A stretch of 64,000 bases of DNA from an uncultured Collinsella sp. Lineage in GTDB: Bacteria > Actinomycetota > Coriobacteriia > Coriobacteriales > Coriobacteriaceae. The stretch is from positions 1 through 64,000 of the forward strand of contig UQMD01000009.1 in NCBI GenBank assembly GCA_900542155.1. The letters run 5' to 3'. Below are positions 16,648-23,848 of the stretch, one piece after another. Position 1 is the first letter of the stretch. Every line of letters begins with the position of its first letter. The notes beneath the pieces were generated by a model. It made no database searches. It saw only the letters and a program-made list of their open reading frames with translations, and had not been told where the DNA came from. A program made the position numbers and the translations under genes.

Positions 16648-16740
16648 CACGATATCCAGAACTTTTATAACCTGATTATGCACGATATCCAGAACTTCAG
16701 ACCATTAGAATTGCACGATATCCAGAACTTTGCACGATGT
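16648..16740. repeat. 33-bp-period repeat array upstream of DUF4143 ATPase copy 1
   Basis: CACGATATCCAGAACTT occurs at 16648-16664, 16681-16697 and 16714-16730, exactly 33 bp apart, with unrelated 16-bp spacers. A partial copy (TGCACGAT) follows at 16731. The array begins 13 bp upstream of the ATPase start codon, where promoter or operator sites are expected. The rest of the gap to the enolase leader (16741-16948) shows no gene I can support. Confidence 0.9.
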
Positions 16741-16948
16741 AAAAGCACATTATTGGCTCTTTCATTCGCAAGCCAGGTAAAGACGGTATGCCGATAGAAG
16801 AATTTAATGGGGGGCGACCTCTAGAGATGAATGCTCGGTGCAAAAACAAGCGCCCCAAAGAATGATTTCTCCAATTCATATGTATCCCTTGGCTAACTTA
16901 GGGCATAATGCAAAAAATGCGACATGGCTAACTTACGGAGGCACACCG

Positions 16949-16996
16949 ATGGTGCACAGTCGGCCAGTCGCTTGCATCAACTACGTTTCCAAGTGA
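16949..16996 (+). CDS. Possible 15-codon leader peptide upstream of enolase
   Basis: ATG 16949 follows a canonical GGAGG (16937-16941) at 7-base spacing and opens a 15-codon frame, MVHSRPVACINYVSK, ending TGA at 16994-16996. That stop is 12 bases before the enolase ATG and touches its GAGGGAG ribosome site, so translation of the leader could influence enolase initiation. No biochemical role is visible. Confidence 0.45.
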   Translation: MVHSRPVACINYVSK

Positions 16997-17008
16997 GAGG
17001 GAGACAAC

Positions 17009-18298
17009 ATGAGCGATATTTTGGACGTTTACGGTCGCGAGGTACTTGACAGCCGCGGCAATCCCACCGTCGAGGTCGAGGTCGTGCTCGAGGACGGCAG
17101 CTTCGGCCGCGCGATGGTGCCTTCGGGCGCTTCGACCGGCGCCTTTGAGGCATGCGAGCTGCGCGACGGCGACAAGGGTCGCTACCTGGGCAAGGGCGTC
17201 TCGCAGGCCGTCGAGCACGTCAACAACGAGTGCGCCGATGCCGTCGTGGGTCTCGATGCCTTCGACCAGCGCGCCGTCGATGCCGCGCTAATCGCCGCGG
17301 ACGGTACCCCCAACAAGACCAAGCTCGGCGCCAACGCCATTCTGGGCGTGTCGCTGGCCGTCGCCCGCGCCGCTGCCGAGTCGGCGGGCCTGTCGCTGTA
17401 CCAGTACCTGGGCGGCGTCAACGCTCATCTGCTGCCCACGCCCATGATGAACATCCTCAACGGCGGCGTGCATGCCGACAACAACGTCGACTTCCAGGAG
17501 TTCATGATCATGCCGGTGGGCGCCCCGAGCTTTGCCGAGGGCCTGCGTTGGTGCGCCGAGGTCTACCATACTCTCAAGGGCGTGCTGCACGAGGCGGGTC
17601 TGGGCGGCGGCGTGGGCGACGAGGGCGGCTTTGCGCCCAACCTTAAGACCAACGCCGAGCCGTTCGAGTACATTACCAAGGCCGTGGAGAAGGCCGGCTT
17701 TAAGCCCGGCGTCGACTTCATGTACGCCATGGATCCGGCATCGACCGAGTTCTACAACGCCGAGACCGGCATGTACGAGCTCAAGGGCGAGGGTGTGGAG
17801 TACACGAGTGCCCAGATGGTCGATTACTGGGAGAAGCTCGTCGACACCTATCCCATCATCTCCATCGAGGACGGCATGGCCGAGGAGGACTGGGACGGCT
17901 GGGTCGAGCTGACCCGCCGCATTGGCAACAAGGTGCAGCTGGTGGGCGACGACCTGTTCGTCACCAACACCGAGCGCCTCAAGAAGGGCATCGAGCTGGG
18001 TGCCGCCAACGCGATCCTGGTCAAGGTCAACCAGATCGGCACGCTCACCGAGTCGCTCGAGGCCATCGAGACCGCCAAGGAGGCCGGCTACGCTTGCATC
18101 GTGAGCCACCGTTCTGGCGAGACCGAGGACTCCACGATCGCCGACCTGGTCGTGGGCGTTAACGCCGGCCAGATTAAGTCGGGCGCCCCGTGCCGCAGTG
18201 ACCGTATCGCCAAGTACAACCAGCTCATCCGCATCGAGGACGAGCTCGAGGGCAGCGCGCGCTACGCTGGCAAGACCGCGTTCTACAACATTCGCTAA
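17009..18298 (+). CDS. eno: Enolase (phosphopyruvate hydratase)
   Basis: This glycolytic enzyme converts 2-phosphoglycerate to phosphoenolpyruvate. The 429-aa protein has the full family length, with VLDSRGNPTVEVEV at the start, SGASTGAFEACELRD, GGVHADNNVDFQEFMI with metal and catalytic residues, SIEDGMAEEDWDGW, LVGDDLFVTN, and the signature ILVKVNQIGTLTES containing the catalytic Lys, then SHRSGETED. GAGGGAG precedes ATG 17009. A factor-independent terminator follows, so it is probably transcribed alone with its leader. Confidence 0.99.
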   Translation: MSDILDVYGREVLDSRGNPTVEVEVVLEDGSFGRAMVPSGASTGAFEACELRDGDKGRYLGKGVSQAVEHVNNECADAVVGLDAFDQRAVDAALIAADGTPNKTKLGANAILGVSLAVARAAAESAGLSLYQYLGGVNAHLLPTPMMNILNGGVHADNNVDFQEFMIMPVGAPSFAEGLRWCAEVYHTLKGVLHEAGLGGGVGDEGGFAPNLKTNAEPFEYITKAVEKAGFKPGVDFMYAMDPASTEFYNAETGMYELKGEGVEYTSAQMVDYWEKLVDTYPIISIEDGMAEEDWDGWVELTRRIGNKVQLVGDDLFVTNTERLKKGIELGAANAILVKVNQIGTLTESLEAIETAKEAGYACIVSHRSGETEDSTIADLVVGVNAGQIKSGAPCRSDRIAKYNQLIRIEDELEGSARYAGKTAFYNIR

Positions 18299-18369
18299 AC
18301 GGGCGAATTTGGCGAGGAGGAGGCTGACTCGGTTCCTCCCCGCCTTGGCTGGATGCCGTAAAACGCTAT

Positions 18370-18402
18370 GGGCGCTGGGCCGTGTGGCTCAGCGCCTTTT
18401 TT
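18370..18402 (+). terminator. Rho-independent terminator after enolase
   Basis: GGCGCTGGGCC at 18371-18381 pairs with GGCTCAGCGCC at 18386-18396 across a 4-base loop, followed by TTTTTT. Confidence 0.9.
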
Positions 18403-18493
18403 ATGTCGAGCAAAGGCTGCCGAAGGCGGTGCGCGCGCTCGTGCTATAACTAGAATACTTAGCGCAAACAAACCTCAACCGCACAAGGCGCAC

Positions 18494-19255
18494 ATGGATC
18501 AGATTTACGACAACAGGTACTATTCCGCCGGTTCGCGTGAGCCGTCGTCTCGCCGCGCGCATTCGGTGCAGCTTGGCGGGCCCGAATATACGGGTGCTGA
18601 CCGTCCCACGCATCGCACGCCGGGCACTTCGCACTCCCATGCTCAAACGAATATGTCGACGCATCGCCCGGACCGTCCGTCGCGCGCGACGTACGAATCG
18701 CGCCCGTCTGCTCAAGCGCACGACAAGTCGACCAGGCCCTCGAACCGTCTTTCGGGCTCGGACTTCATGCACTACGCCAACGACAACGCGGTGATCAAGG
18801 CAATCTACGACTTTACCCATGGGCCCCAGCGTGGGCTGTTTATCGGTATTGTCGTTGCCCTGGTGCTCGTGAGCCTGTACTTTCCCGTGCGCGACCTCTA
18901 CGTTGCCAAACGCTCGAGCGACATCTTGGCCAAGCAGGTCGAGATTCGCCAGCAGTACAACGACGAGCTGCAGAAAAGCGTCGACAAACTGCTCTCGGAG
19001 GAGGGCATTAAGGACGCGGCGACCGAGGATCTGGGCCTGGTGATGCCCGGCGAGACCAAGATTGACGTGCTGGGCCTGGACGACGATTCGGATTCGTCTT
19101 CGAGCAAGAAGTCGTCGAACGCCAAAAAGGCCAGCGAAGTGGCCAAAGAGATCGAAGAGGTGGGCAAGGACGCGCCGTGGTACATCCAGACGCTCGACAT
19201 GCTGTTTGGTTTTAACGGCGTCGAGGGTCAGACGGTCGCGTCCAGCGGCGAATAG
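18494..19255 (+). CDS. FtsB/DivIC-like septum formation initiator family protein
   Basis: The 253-aa protein has a long, polar, Arg/Ser/His-rich N-terminal cytoplasmic region (about 110 residues), one membrane helix at GLFIGIVVALVLVSLYFPV, then a coiled-coil stretch SSDILAKQVEIRQQYNDELQ, as in FtsB/DivIC proteins that bridge the division complex. A Ser/Asp/Lys low-complexity segment and a C-terminal hydrophobic patch follow. Start ATG 18494 has only a weak AAGGCG; an upstream in-frame start at 18368 would read through the enolase terminator. It is 20 bases before ppx. Confidence 0.75.
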   Translation: MDQIYDNRYYSAGSREPSSRRAHSVQLGGPEYTGADRPTHRTPGTSHSHAQTNMSTHRPDRPSRATYESRPSAQAHDKSTRPSNRLSGSDFMHYANDNAVIKAIYDFTHGPQRGLFIGIVVALVLVSLYFPVRDLYVAKRSSDILAKQVEIRQQYNDELQKSVDKLLSEEGIKDAATEDLGLVMPGETKIDVLGLDDDSDSSSSKKSSNAKKASEVAKEIEEVGKDAPWYIQTLDMLFGFNGVEGQTVASSGE

Positions 19256-19275
19256 CGCCCGGAGGGGAGCCTGCA

Positions 19276-20280
19276 ATGACGAATTACAAACGATATAAGG
19301 TGGCGGCGATTGACTTGGGAACGGTGTCGTCGCGACTGGTGCTGGCCCAGGTCGAGGGCGGGGCGATCGTGGAATCGTCCAAGCATACCGAGATTACCGA
19401 TCTAGGCGAGGGTGTCGACGCGACGGGGCGCTTTTGCGAGGCGGCCGTTGAGCGCGTGCTTGCCGCATGCCGCATGTTTGTGGACGAGGCACGTGCCTTT
19501 GGGGTCGCGTGCATCTGCACCACCTGCACGAGCGCCGCGCGCGATGCATCCAATGCCGCACTGCTGCTGGACGGCCTGCGCGATCTGGGGCTTGAGCCGC
19601 AGGTGATTCCGGGCGAGGTCGAGGCGCGCCTGACGTTTTTTGGCGTGGCGCACGACTTTGCAGGCGAGCGCATTATTGTCGCGGATTCGGGCGGCGGGTC
19701 CACGGAACTCGCGACGGGTGTGTACGCACCGGAGCGTGGGGTCTTTGCGCTGGAGGGCACGCGTTCGCTGGACATTGGCTGCCGTCGTGTGACGGAGCGG
19801 TTTTTCTCGGCATTGCCGCCAACGGACGGCGAGCTTGCTGCCGCCGCCAACTGGGCGGGCGAGCAGTTCGCTGCCTATTTTGAGGGCCTGCCCGTCGATT
19901 TTGAGCGTGCCGAGCGCCTGGTCACGGTGGGTGGCACCGTCACCACGCTCGTGGCGCTCGTTCACGAGCTGGAGCCGTACGACTCGAGTTTTGTGCACCT
20001 GCGCGAGCTTTCGATGGAGCAGGTCTCGGCCGCTATCGAGCGCATGTCCACGCTGGATGTTGCAGGCATCGCCGCGCTGCCAGGCGTGCAGCCCAAACGC
20101 GCGGGCGTGATTCTCGCTGGCGCCGTGGTGATCCGCGAGCTTATGCGAGCCGGCGGCTACGACACGCTCGCCGTAAGCGAGAACAGCCTACTCGCCGGCA
20201 TGGCCGCTACCATCAATGAGGTTCTCGACGGCGCGACCCCCACCATCGGTTGGATCCCCAGCCTGAGTGTCCTCCAATAA
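19276..20280 (+). CDS. ppx: Ppx/GppA-family exopolyphosphatase/guanosine pentaphosphatase
   Basis: The 334-aa protein is an ASKHA-fold phosphatase. The first phosphate loop is AAIDLGTVSSRLVLAQV, the second VADSGGGSTELATG, and VTVGGTVTTLVAL follows near residue 215. The length corresponds to the short two-domain Ppx/GppA form, without the C-terminal HD domain of E. coli Ppx. GGAGGGGAG precedes ATG 19276. Its stop codon touches a palindromic repeat. Whether it acts on polyphosphate or pppGpp cannot be told here. Confidence 0.92.
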   Translation: MTNYKRYKVAAIDLGTVSSRLVLAQVEGGAIVESSKHTEITDLGEGVDATGRFCEAAVERVLAACRMFVDEARAFGVACICTTCTSAARDASNAALLLDGLRDLGLEPQVIPGEVEARLTFFGVAHDFAGERIIVADSGGGSTELATGVYAPERGVFALEGTRSLDIGCRRVTERFFSALPPTDGELAAAANWAGEQFAAYFEGLPVDFERAERLVTVGGTVTTLVALVHELEPYDSSFVHLRELSMEQVSAAIERMSTLDVAGIAALPGVQPKRAGVILAGAVVIRELMRAGGYDTLAVSENSLLAGMAATINEVLDGATPTIGWIPSLSVLQ

Positions 20281-20346
20281 GTTGCGGTGAAATACGGACT
20301 AAAATCGCCCTTTCGGGCCCCAAACAGTCCCTATTCCACCGCAACT
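20279..20346. repeat. Palindromic element, copy A (TTGCGGTGAAATA family)
   Basis: Left arm 20279-20300 and right arm 20326-20346 are near-perfect reverse complements (AGTTGCGGTGAAATA with GGACT; TATTCCACCGCAACT), with a central TCGCCCTTTCGGGCC region. It begins at the ppx stop codon. A close relative lies at 21864-21931, so the two copies bracket the DUF4143 ATPase gene. Confidence 0.85.
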
Positions 20347-20352
20347 CAACAG

Positions 20353-20386
20353 CCGGCACTTAGGGACGTTCCTTTTCTGCCGGCAC
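20353..20386. repeat. AGGGACGTTC-core hairpin element
   Basis: GCCGGCACTTAGGGACGTTC followed by CTTTTCTGCCGGC forms a hairpin whose stem is built from GCCGGC motifs, with an AGGGAC core in the loop. The same sequence in the other orientation is present at about 60819-60850. Confidence 0.7.
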
Positions 20387-20421
20387 CTTGGGCCAGTCCT
20401 TGCGGGGCGTCCCCACAGCGC

Positions 20422-21723
20422 CTATGCCAGCCTGTCGATTTGCCCAATCTCCCAAAGCGGAATATTGACGAGCATGTCCTCGTCTCTATATGCCGCCAGG
20501 GAGGTCCTCACGCAACGCATGAGTTTGAATTTTTCGCAGGCTATTTTCAGACTCTTCGCTTTAAGGTTCTCCGCCGCCTTGACCTCAAGCGGAAGTACAG
20601 CCCCCATGTGATCGATAGCAAAATCGGTTTCGGCATTGCCGGAGGTAGAGGACCAGTACGCAGGACTTTTGTCTTGCAGCAAGAGTTCCTGTGCGACATA
20701 TTGCTCGGTGAGCGAGCCCTTAAACTCGGTGAAAACAGCGGAGCCGTCCAGGACGATGGTCGGTGGAAGGTTGGAGAGCGCGCCGAGGATGCCGGTGTCG
20801 ATGCAAAACAGCTTGAAGCCCGAGAGGTCCTCATAGCTCGAAAGCGGTGCCCTGAGAGCGGAAACGCGCGGCACCTTATGAACGATTCCGTAATCCATGA
20901 GCCACTGGAGACTCTCTTCGAAATCGCGTGCGCGCGCCCCGGGGCGAAGGGCTCCGTAGACGAACTTCTTGTTTTCCTTTGCAAGCTGGCCGGGGAGGGA
21001 TTTCCAGACCAACCTCATGCGCTCGACGATGCGGGCGGGTGCATGTTTGCCAAAATCGGATTCGTAAGCCTCGATGATTTGTTGCTGAAGCCTGCGGGCT
21101 TCGATGAAATCGCGGGTCGCGGCGAAGGCGGAGACGACTTCGGGCATGCCGCCGACAACGAGGTATTCCTTGAGCAAGTGCTCGAGCTTTTCGGTAACGT
21201 TTGCCAGAAGATTCATGTCTGCGGCAAGGGTGGCGTCGGCGAGCGGGTCGCCATCGACGGCGCGAACGAACTCGGTAAACCCCATGGGACGCATGGTGAG
21301 CTGGTCGATTTTGCCGACAGGAAATGACTCGTTTTCGCGCCGGAGCGCGAGGCCCATATAGGAGCCGGCTGCGACGATATGGTATTCGGGCGCAAGCTCG
21401 TTGAAGTACTTGAGCGAGGTGATGCCGCGCGGTGCCTCTTGGATCTCGTCAAAGATGATGAGCGTGTCTGCAGGAGTTACGGTTTGGCCACGAAGAAGCT
21501 CTATCTGGGAGATGATGCGCTTGGGGTCGAGGTCTCCATCGAACAGCGAGCGTGCGTTCGGTTCGAGCATAAAGTCGAAACGAATGATGTTTCGATACTG
21601 TTGGCTCGCGAATTCGTTAAGAAGCCAAGTCTTTCCTGTCTGGCGGGCACCCTTAAGCAAGAGGGGTTTGCGATTCGCTCTCGATTTCCAAGCGATGAGT
21701 TCACTCATAAGCTGTCGCAGCAT
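20422..21723 (-). CDS. AAA-type ATPase with DUF4143 (copy 2)
   Basis: The 433-aa protein has an N-terminal ATPase domain with P-loop GARQTGKTW near residue 26 and Walker B LIIFDEIQEAPRG near 110, then a DUF4143-type C-terminal region ending in LPLEVKAAENLKAKSL. It is similar in architecture but not closely similar in sequence to the gene at 15268-16635. The ATG at 21723 is preceded by GGGAGG. The long opposite-strand frame (20287-21327) is a shadow of this gene. It is flanked by two copies of one palindromic element and preceded by 33-bp repeats, which hints at an accessory or mobile unit. Confidence 0.85.
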   Translation of the reverse strand: MLRQLMSELIAWKSRANRKPLLLKGARQTGKTWLLNEFASQQYRNIIRFDFMLEPNARSLFDGDLDPKRIISQIELLRGQTVTPADTLIIFDEIQEAPRGITSLKYFNELAPEYHIVAAGSYMGLALRRENESFPVGKIDQLTMRPMGFTEFVRAVDGDPLADATLAADMNLLANVTEKLEHLLKEYLVVGGMPEVVSAFAATRDFIEARRLQQQIIEAYESDFGKHAPARIVERMRLVWKSLPGQLAKENKKFVYGALRPGARARDFEESLQWLMDYGIVHKVPRVSALRAPLSSYEDLSGFKLFCIDTGILGALSNLPPTIVLDGSAVFTEFKGSLTEQYVAQELLLQDKSPAYWSSTSGNAETDFAIDHMGAVLPLEVKAAENLKAKSLKIACEKFKLMRCVRTSLAAYRDEDMLVNIPLWEIGQIDRLA

Positions 21724-21774
21724 ATTGCCTCCCAACTCTCTTGGCTAGTATAAGGCCATTTGGGCGTTTCCCTT

Positions 21775-21861
21775 GGAAAATGTGCGAGACAACCACGTTT
21801 TTCCATCGGAAAATGTGCGAGACAACCACGTTTTTCCATCGAAAAACGTGCGAGCTTCAAC
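21775..21861. repeat. 33-bp tandem repeats upstream of DUF4143 ATPase copy 2
   Basis: A 33-bp unit beginning GGAAAATGTGCGAGACAACC is present twice in direct tandem (21775-21807 and 21808-21840), identical in both, followed by a partial third unit (GAAAAACGTGCGAG, 21841-21854). GGAAAA and TTTTTCC give each unit partial dyad symmetry. The array starts 52 bp upstream of the ATPase start codon. Confidence 0.92.
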
Positions 21862-21863
21862 AT

Positions 21864-21931
21864 AAGTTGCGGTGAAATAGTTCTTAAATGGGCTGGTAAA
21901 CAGCCAAGTAGGAACTATTCCACCGCGACTT
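21864..21931. repeat. Palindromic element, copy B (TTGCGGTGAAATA family)
   Basis: Arms 21864-21883 (AAGTTGCGGTGAAATAGTTC) and 21912-21931 are reverse complements with two mismatches. It is the second copy of the element that starts at the ppx stop, and lies beyond the repeat array of the DUF4143 ATPase gene. Confidence 0.85.
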
Positions 21932-21952
21932 AAAAGACTCGCAGGCATCCAA

Positions 21953-21990
21953 AAGAAAAAGGGCCCGCATCCCCGGGGGACACGGGCTCG
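21953..21990 (-). terminator. Terminator following a duplicated tRNA-Leu 3' end
   Basis: Read on the minus strand, CGAGCCCGTGTCCCC pairs with GGGGATGCGGGCCC, followed by TTTTTCTTTT. It is a near copy of the terminator behind the intact tRNA-Leu. Confidence 0.75.
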
Positions 21991-21999
21991 AAAACTCCA

Positions 22000-22019
22000 T
22001 ATGGTAGGGGCGGTGGGAC
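22000..22019 (-). pseudogene. Duplicated 3' end of tRNA-Leu
   Basis: About 20 bases covering the CCA end, acceptor strand and part of the T stem of the tRNA at 22198-22282 are repeated here, together with the downstream terminator. There is no body of a tRNA upstream. The DNA between the copies (22020-22150) is GC-rich, holds the hairpin TGCGTATTTG/CAAATACGCA at 22023-22047 and a T-arm-like GGGTTCGAGCCCC, and contains no gene I can support. Confidence 0.65.
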
Positions 22020-22149
22020 GTCTGCGTATTTGCTGCGCAAATACGCACCGGCCTCGGCCGCCTGCCGGCGCCCTCGCCGGCTCGCTACAAACGCTCCGCG
22101 TTTGCTTAACGCTCGCCCCCTCGCGGGTTCGAGCCCCACCGGCGTGAAA

Positions 22150-22187
22150 AAGAAACGAGCCCGCATCCCTTGGGGACACGGGCTCGA
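22150..22187 (-). terminator. Terminator of tRNA-Leu
   Basis: On the minus strand CGAGCCCGTGTCCCC pairs with GGGATGCGGGCTCG and is followed by TTTCTTTTT, starting 11 bases after the tRNA CCA end. Confidence 0.85.
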
Positions 22188-22197
22188 ACGCTTCATA

Positions 22198-22282
22198 TGG
22201 TAGGGGCGGTGGGACTCGAACCCACAATCCTTGCGGCGAGAGATTTTAAGTCTCCTGCGTATGCCAATTCCGCCACGCCCCC
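22198..22282 (-). tRNA. tRNA-Leu (anticodon UAA)
   Basis: An 85-base class II tRNA on the minus strand. The acceptor stem GGGGGCG pairs with CGCCCCT (one G-U), the D-arm region is TGGCGGAATTGGCA, the anticodon loop is CTTAAAA in an AGGAGA/TCTCTC stem, a long variable arm follows, and the T arm is GTGGGTTCGAGTCCCAC. The CCA end is encoded. A terminator follows. Confidence 0.96.
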
Positions 22283-22313
22283 GTGAGACTAGAAGTCTAG
22301 CACAAGCCGTCCG

Positions 22314-22937
22314 TTACGCGTTGACGGCCATCGAGTGTTGGCCCGACTTCTCCAGGAACTCCTGGAACTTGGCCTCGTCGCCCTTGTTCTTGTACTGCAG
22401 GGCCAGCAGGTACTCCAGGCGGCAGCGCTTGACCGGGTCGTCGCCGACATCCTCGAGCATGCGCTCCAGTTCGGGAATGTCGTTGTGGCGCTTGAGGATC
22501 ATCGTGTCGTACATCAGCTGACACTCGTGCGCGACTGCCTCGGCCTGACCGCCCTCAAAGCCCTTGATCTCGTGCAGCAACTCCTTGGACTTTTTGCGGT
22601 CCTCCTGGCCAACGTAGTAGTTAAAGGCCTTAATCACCAGGTCGACGCGCTGCATCTTGGGCAGGTTGAGCCCCAGCAGCAGGTCGAACATTTCGCCAGC
22701 GCGCTCGTGGTCCTCGCGCAGCAGATAGGAGTTCAGGCGCAGGTAGTCGCGGTTGTAGCGCGGGTACAGCATGCTGGTGAGTTTGCCGTCGAGCAAACGA
22801 TCGAACTCGTCCCACTGCTTGGCGGCCATAAGCTGCTGCAGGCGTTTAAACGTGGTGCGTTTTTTAACGCTAAAGAACACCGACACGGCGATACAAATAA
22901 TGACGACGGCGGTCCAGAGTGTGCGGGAATCGGGCAT
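22314..22937 (-). CDS. Membrane-anchored helical-repeat protein of unknown function
   Basis: The 207-aa protein has one N-terminal membrane segment (LWTAVVIICIAVSVFFSV) and then a soluble all-helical region that looks like degenerate TPR-type repeats, for example LLREDHERAGEMFDLLLGL and YYVGQEDRKKSKELLHEIKG. A scaffold role at the membrane is plausible from the fold type only. GAGGAG precedes the start at 22937. It is 31 bases downstream of the tRNA-Leu 5' end on the same strand, and divergent from the EIIB gene. Confidence 0.75.
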   Translation of the reverse strand: MPDSRTLWTAVVIICIAVSVFFSVKKRTTFKRLQQLMAAKQWDEFDRLLDGKLTSMLYPRYNRDYLRLNSYLLREDHERAGEMFDLLLGLNLPKMQRVDLVIKAFNYYVGQEDRKKSKELLHEIKGFEGGQAEAVAHECQLMYDTMILKRHNDIPELERMLEDVGDDPVKRCRLEYLLALQYKNKGDEAKFQEFLEKSGQHSMAVNA

Positions 22938-23100
22938 ATTGAGCTCCTCGGTCGCTCATAAAACAGGCGGTATGACAACACGTACTAGATGTATTATACG
23001 CAGTGCGCAGGCAAACTGGTACAAAAGTGCATCGAGGCCGAGCACCATCGCTCGCTGCGGTACACTTACCTAAAGTAAACCATGAAGGGAGACATTACCT

Positions 23101-23388
23101 ATGAAGAAGATCGTTTTGGCTTGCGGTGCTGGCGCTGCTACTTCCACGCTCGTTGCCCAGAAGGTCGCTACCATGCTCGACGCCAACGGTTATGCCGGCA
23201 AGTATGAGATCGTGCAGTGCGCCATCTCCGAGGCCAAGGACGCTTGCGACGAAGGCGCCGACCTGCTGATCGCCACCACCGTTGCCCCCGAGGGCCTCAC
23301 CTGCCCGTACGTGAGCGGCGTGCCCTTCATGACCGGCATGAACCGCGTTGCTGCCGAGAAGGCCGTTCTCGACGTCATGGCTCAGTAG
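23101..23388 (+). CDS. PTS EIIB component, galactitol/lactose-type fold (orphan)
   Basis: The 95-aa protein starts KKIVLACGAGAATSTLVAQKV, the P-loop of GatB-like EIIB proteins, with Cys8 as the likely phosphorylation site. It ends about where a free-standing EIIB domain should. No EIIA or EIIC gene is nearby: the neighbours are a VOC-family gene and a two-component system. It may serve a permease encoded elsewhere, or act in regulation. AAGGGAG precedes ATG 23101. Confidence 0.88.
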   Translation: MKKIVLACGAGAATSTLVAQKVATMLDANGYAGKYEIVQCAISEAKDACDEGADLLIATTVAPEGLTCPYVSGVPFMTGMNRVAAEKAVLDVMAQ

Positions 23389-23399
23389 GCGCTGCCTGT

Positions 23400-23774
23400 A
23401 TGAATGAGCAGAACGCCAATCCGGTCGAGCTCTTTGGCATGCGCGTCGCCCATGTGGGCATCAACGCCGCCGACCCGGCAGACGCCTTGGAGATTGCGGA
23501 GCTGTTCTCGACGATGATGGGCTTGCCCGTTATCGAGACCCCGGTTTCGTACTTTAACGATTCGCTGATCGAGGTCATGAAGCAGAACGGTCGTGGCACC
23601 AAGGGCCACATCGGCTTTGCCGTCAACGACATCGATGCGGCCGAGAAGTGGTTTGCCGAGCGCGGGCTCGAGGTTAACGAGGAGTCGCGCGCGCTGCTGC
23701 CCGACGGTTCTACCAAGCTCGTGTACTTTAAGCGCGAGTTCGCCGGCTTCGCCGTGCATCTGTGCCGCGAGTAG
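23400..23774 (+). CDS. VOC-superfamily (glyoxalase-like) protein
   Basis: The 124-aa protein has one vicinal-oxygen-chelate domain: RVAHVGINAADPADALEIA, then GLPVIETPVSYFN, GHIGFAVNDIDAAEKWFAERG and LVYFKREFAGFAVHLCRE. The His of VAHVGI and a late Glu are candidate metal ligands. It starts 12 bases after the EIIB stop, so the two are probably co-transcribed. The substrate is unknown. Confidence 0.85.
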   Translation: MNEQNANPVELFGMRVAHVGINAADPADALEIAELFSTMMGLPVIETPVSYFNDSLIEVMKQNGRGTKGHIGFAVNDIDAAEKWFAERGLEVNEESRALLPDGSTKLVYFKREFAGFAVHLCRE

Positions 23775-23796
23775 CGCACAAACTGCCATAACGAAC

Positions 23797-23833
23797 AAAA
23801 AGGGATAGGGCCGCATGGCCTTATCCCTTTTTT
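23797..23833. terminator. Bidirectional Rho-independent terminator
   Basis: AAAAAGGGATAGGGCC pairs with GGCCTTATCCCTTTTTT around a GCAT loop, giving T-runs on both strands. It lies between the VOC gene and the convergent histidine kinase gene. Confidence 0.92.
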
Positions 23834-23848
23834 ACGCCGAGGGGCTTC

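Noticed and set aside
20287..21327. 346-codon plus-strand frame opposite DUF4143 ATPase copy 2
   Set aside because: Antisense to a recognised ATPase; it starts inside a palindromic repeat and has no domain.
16648..21861. CRISPR-like interpretation of the 33-bp-period repeats
   Set aside because: Only two to three units, no unique 30-40-base spacers between long repeats, and no cas genes nearby.
21745..22227. 160-codon minus-strand frame with an internal 11-residue repeat
   Set aside because: It runs through tRNA-Leu, two terminators and the 33-bp repeats, so the repeated peptide only reflects the DNA repeats.
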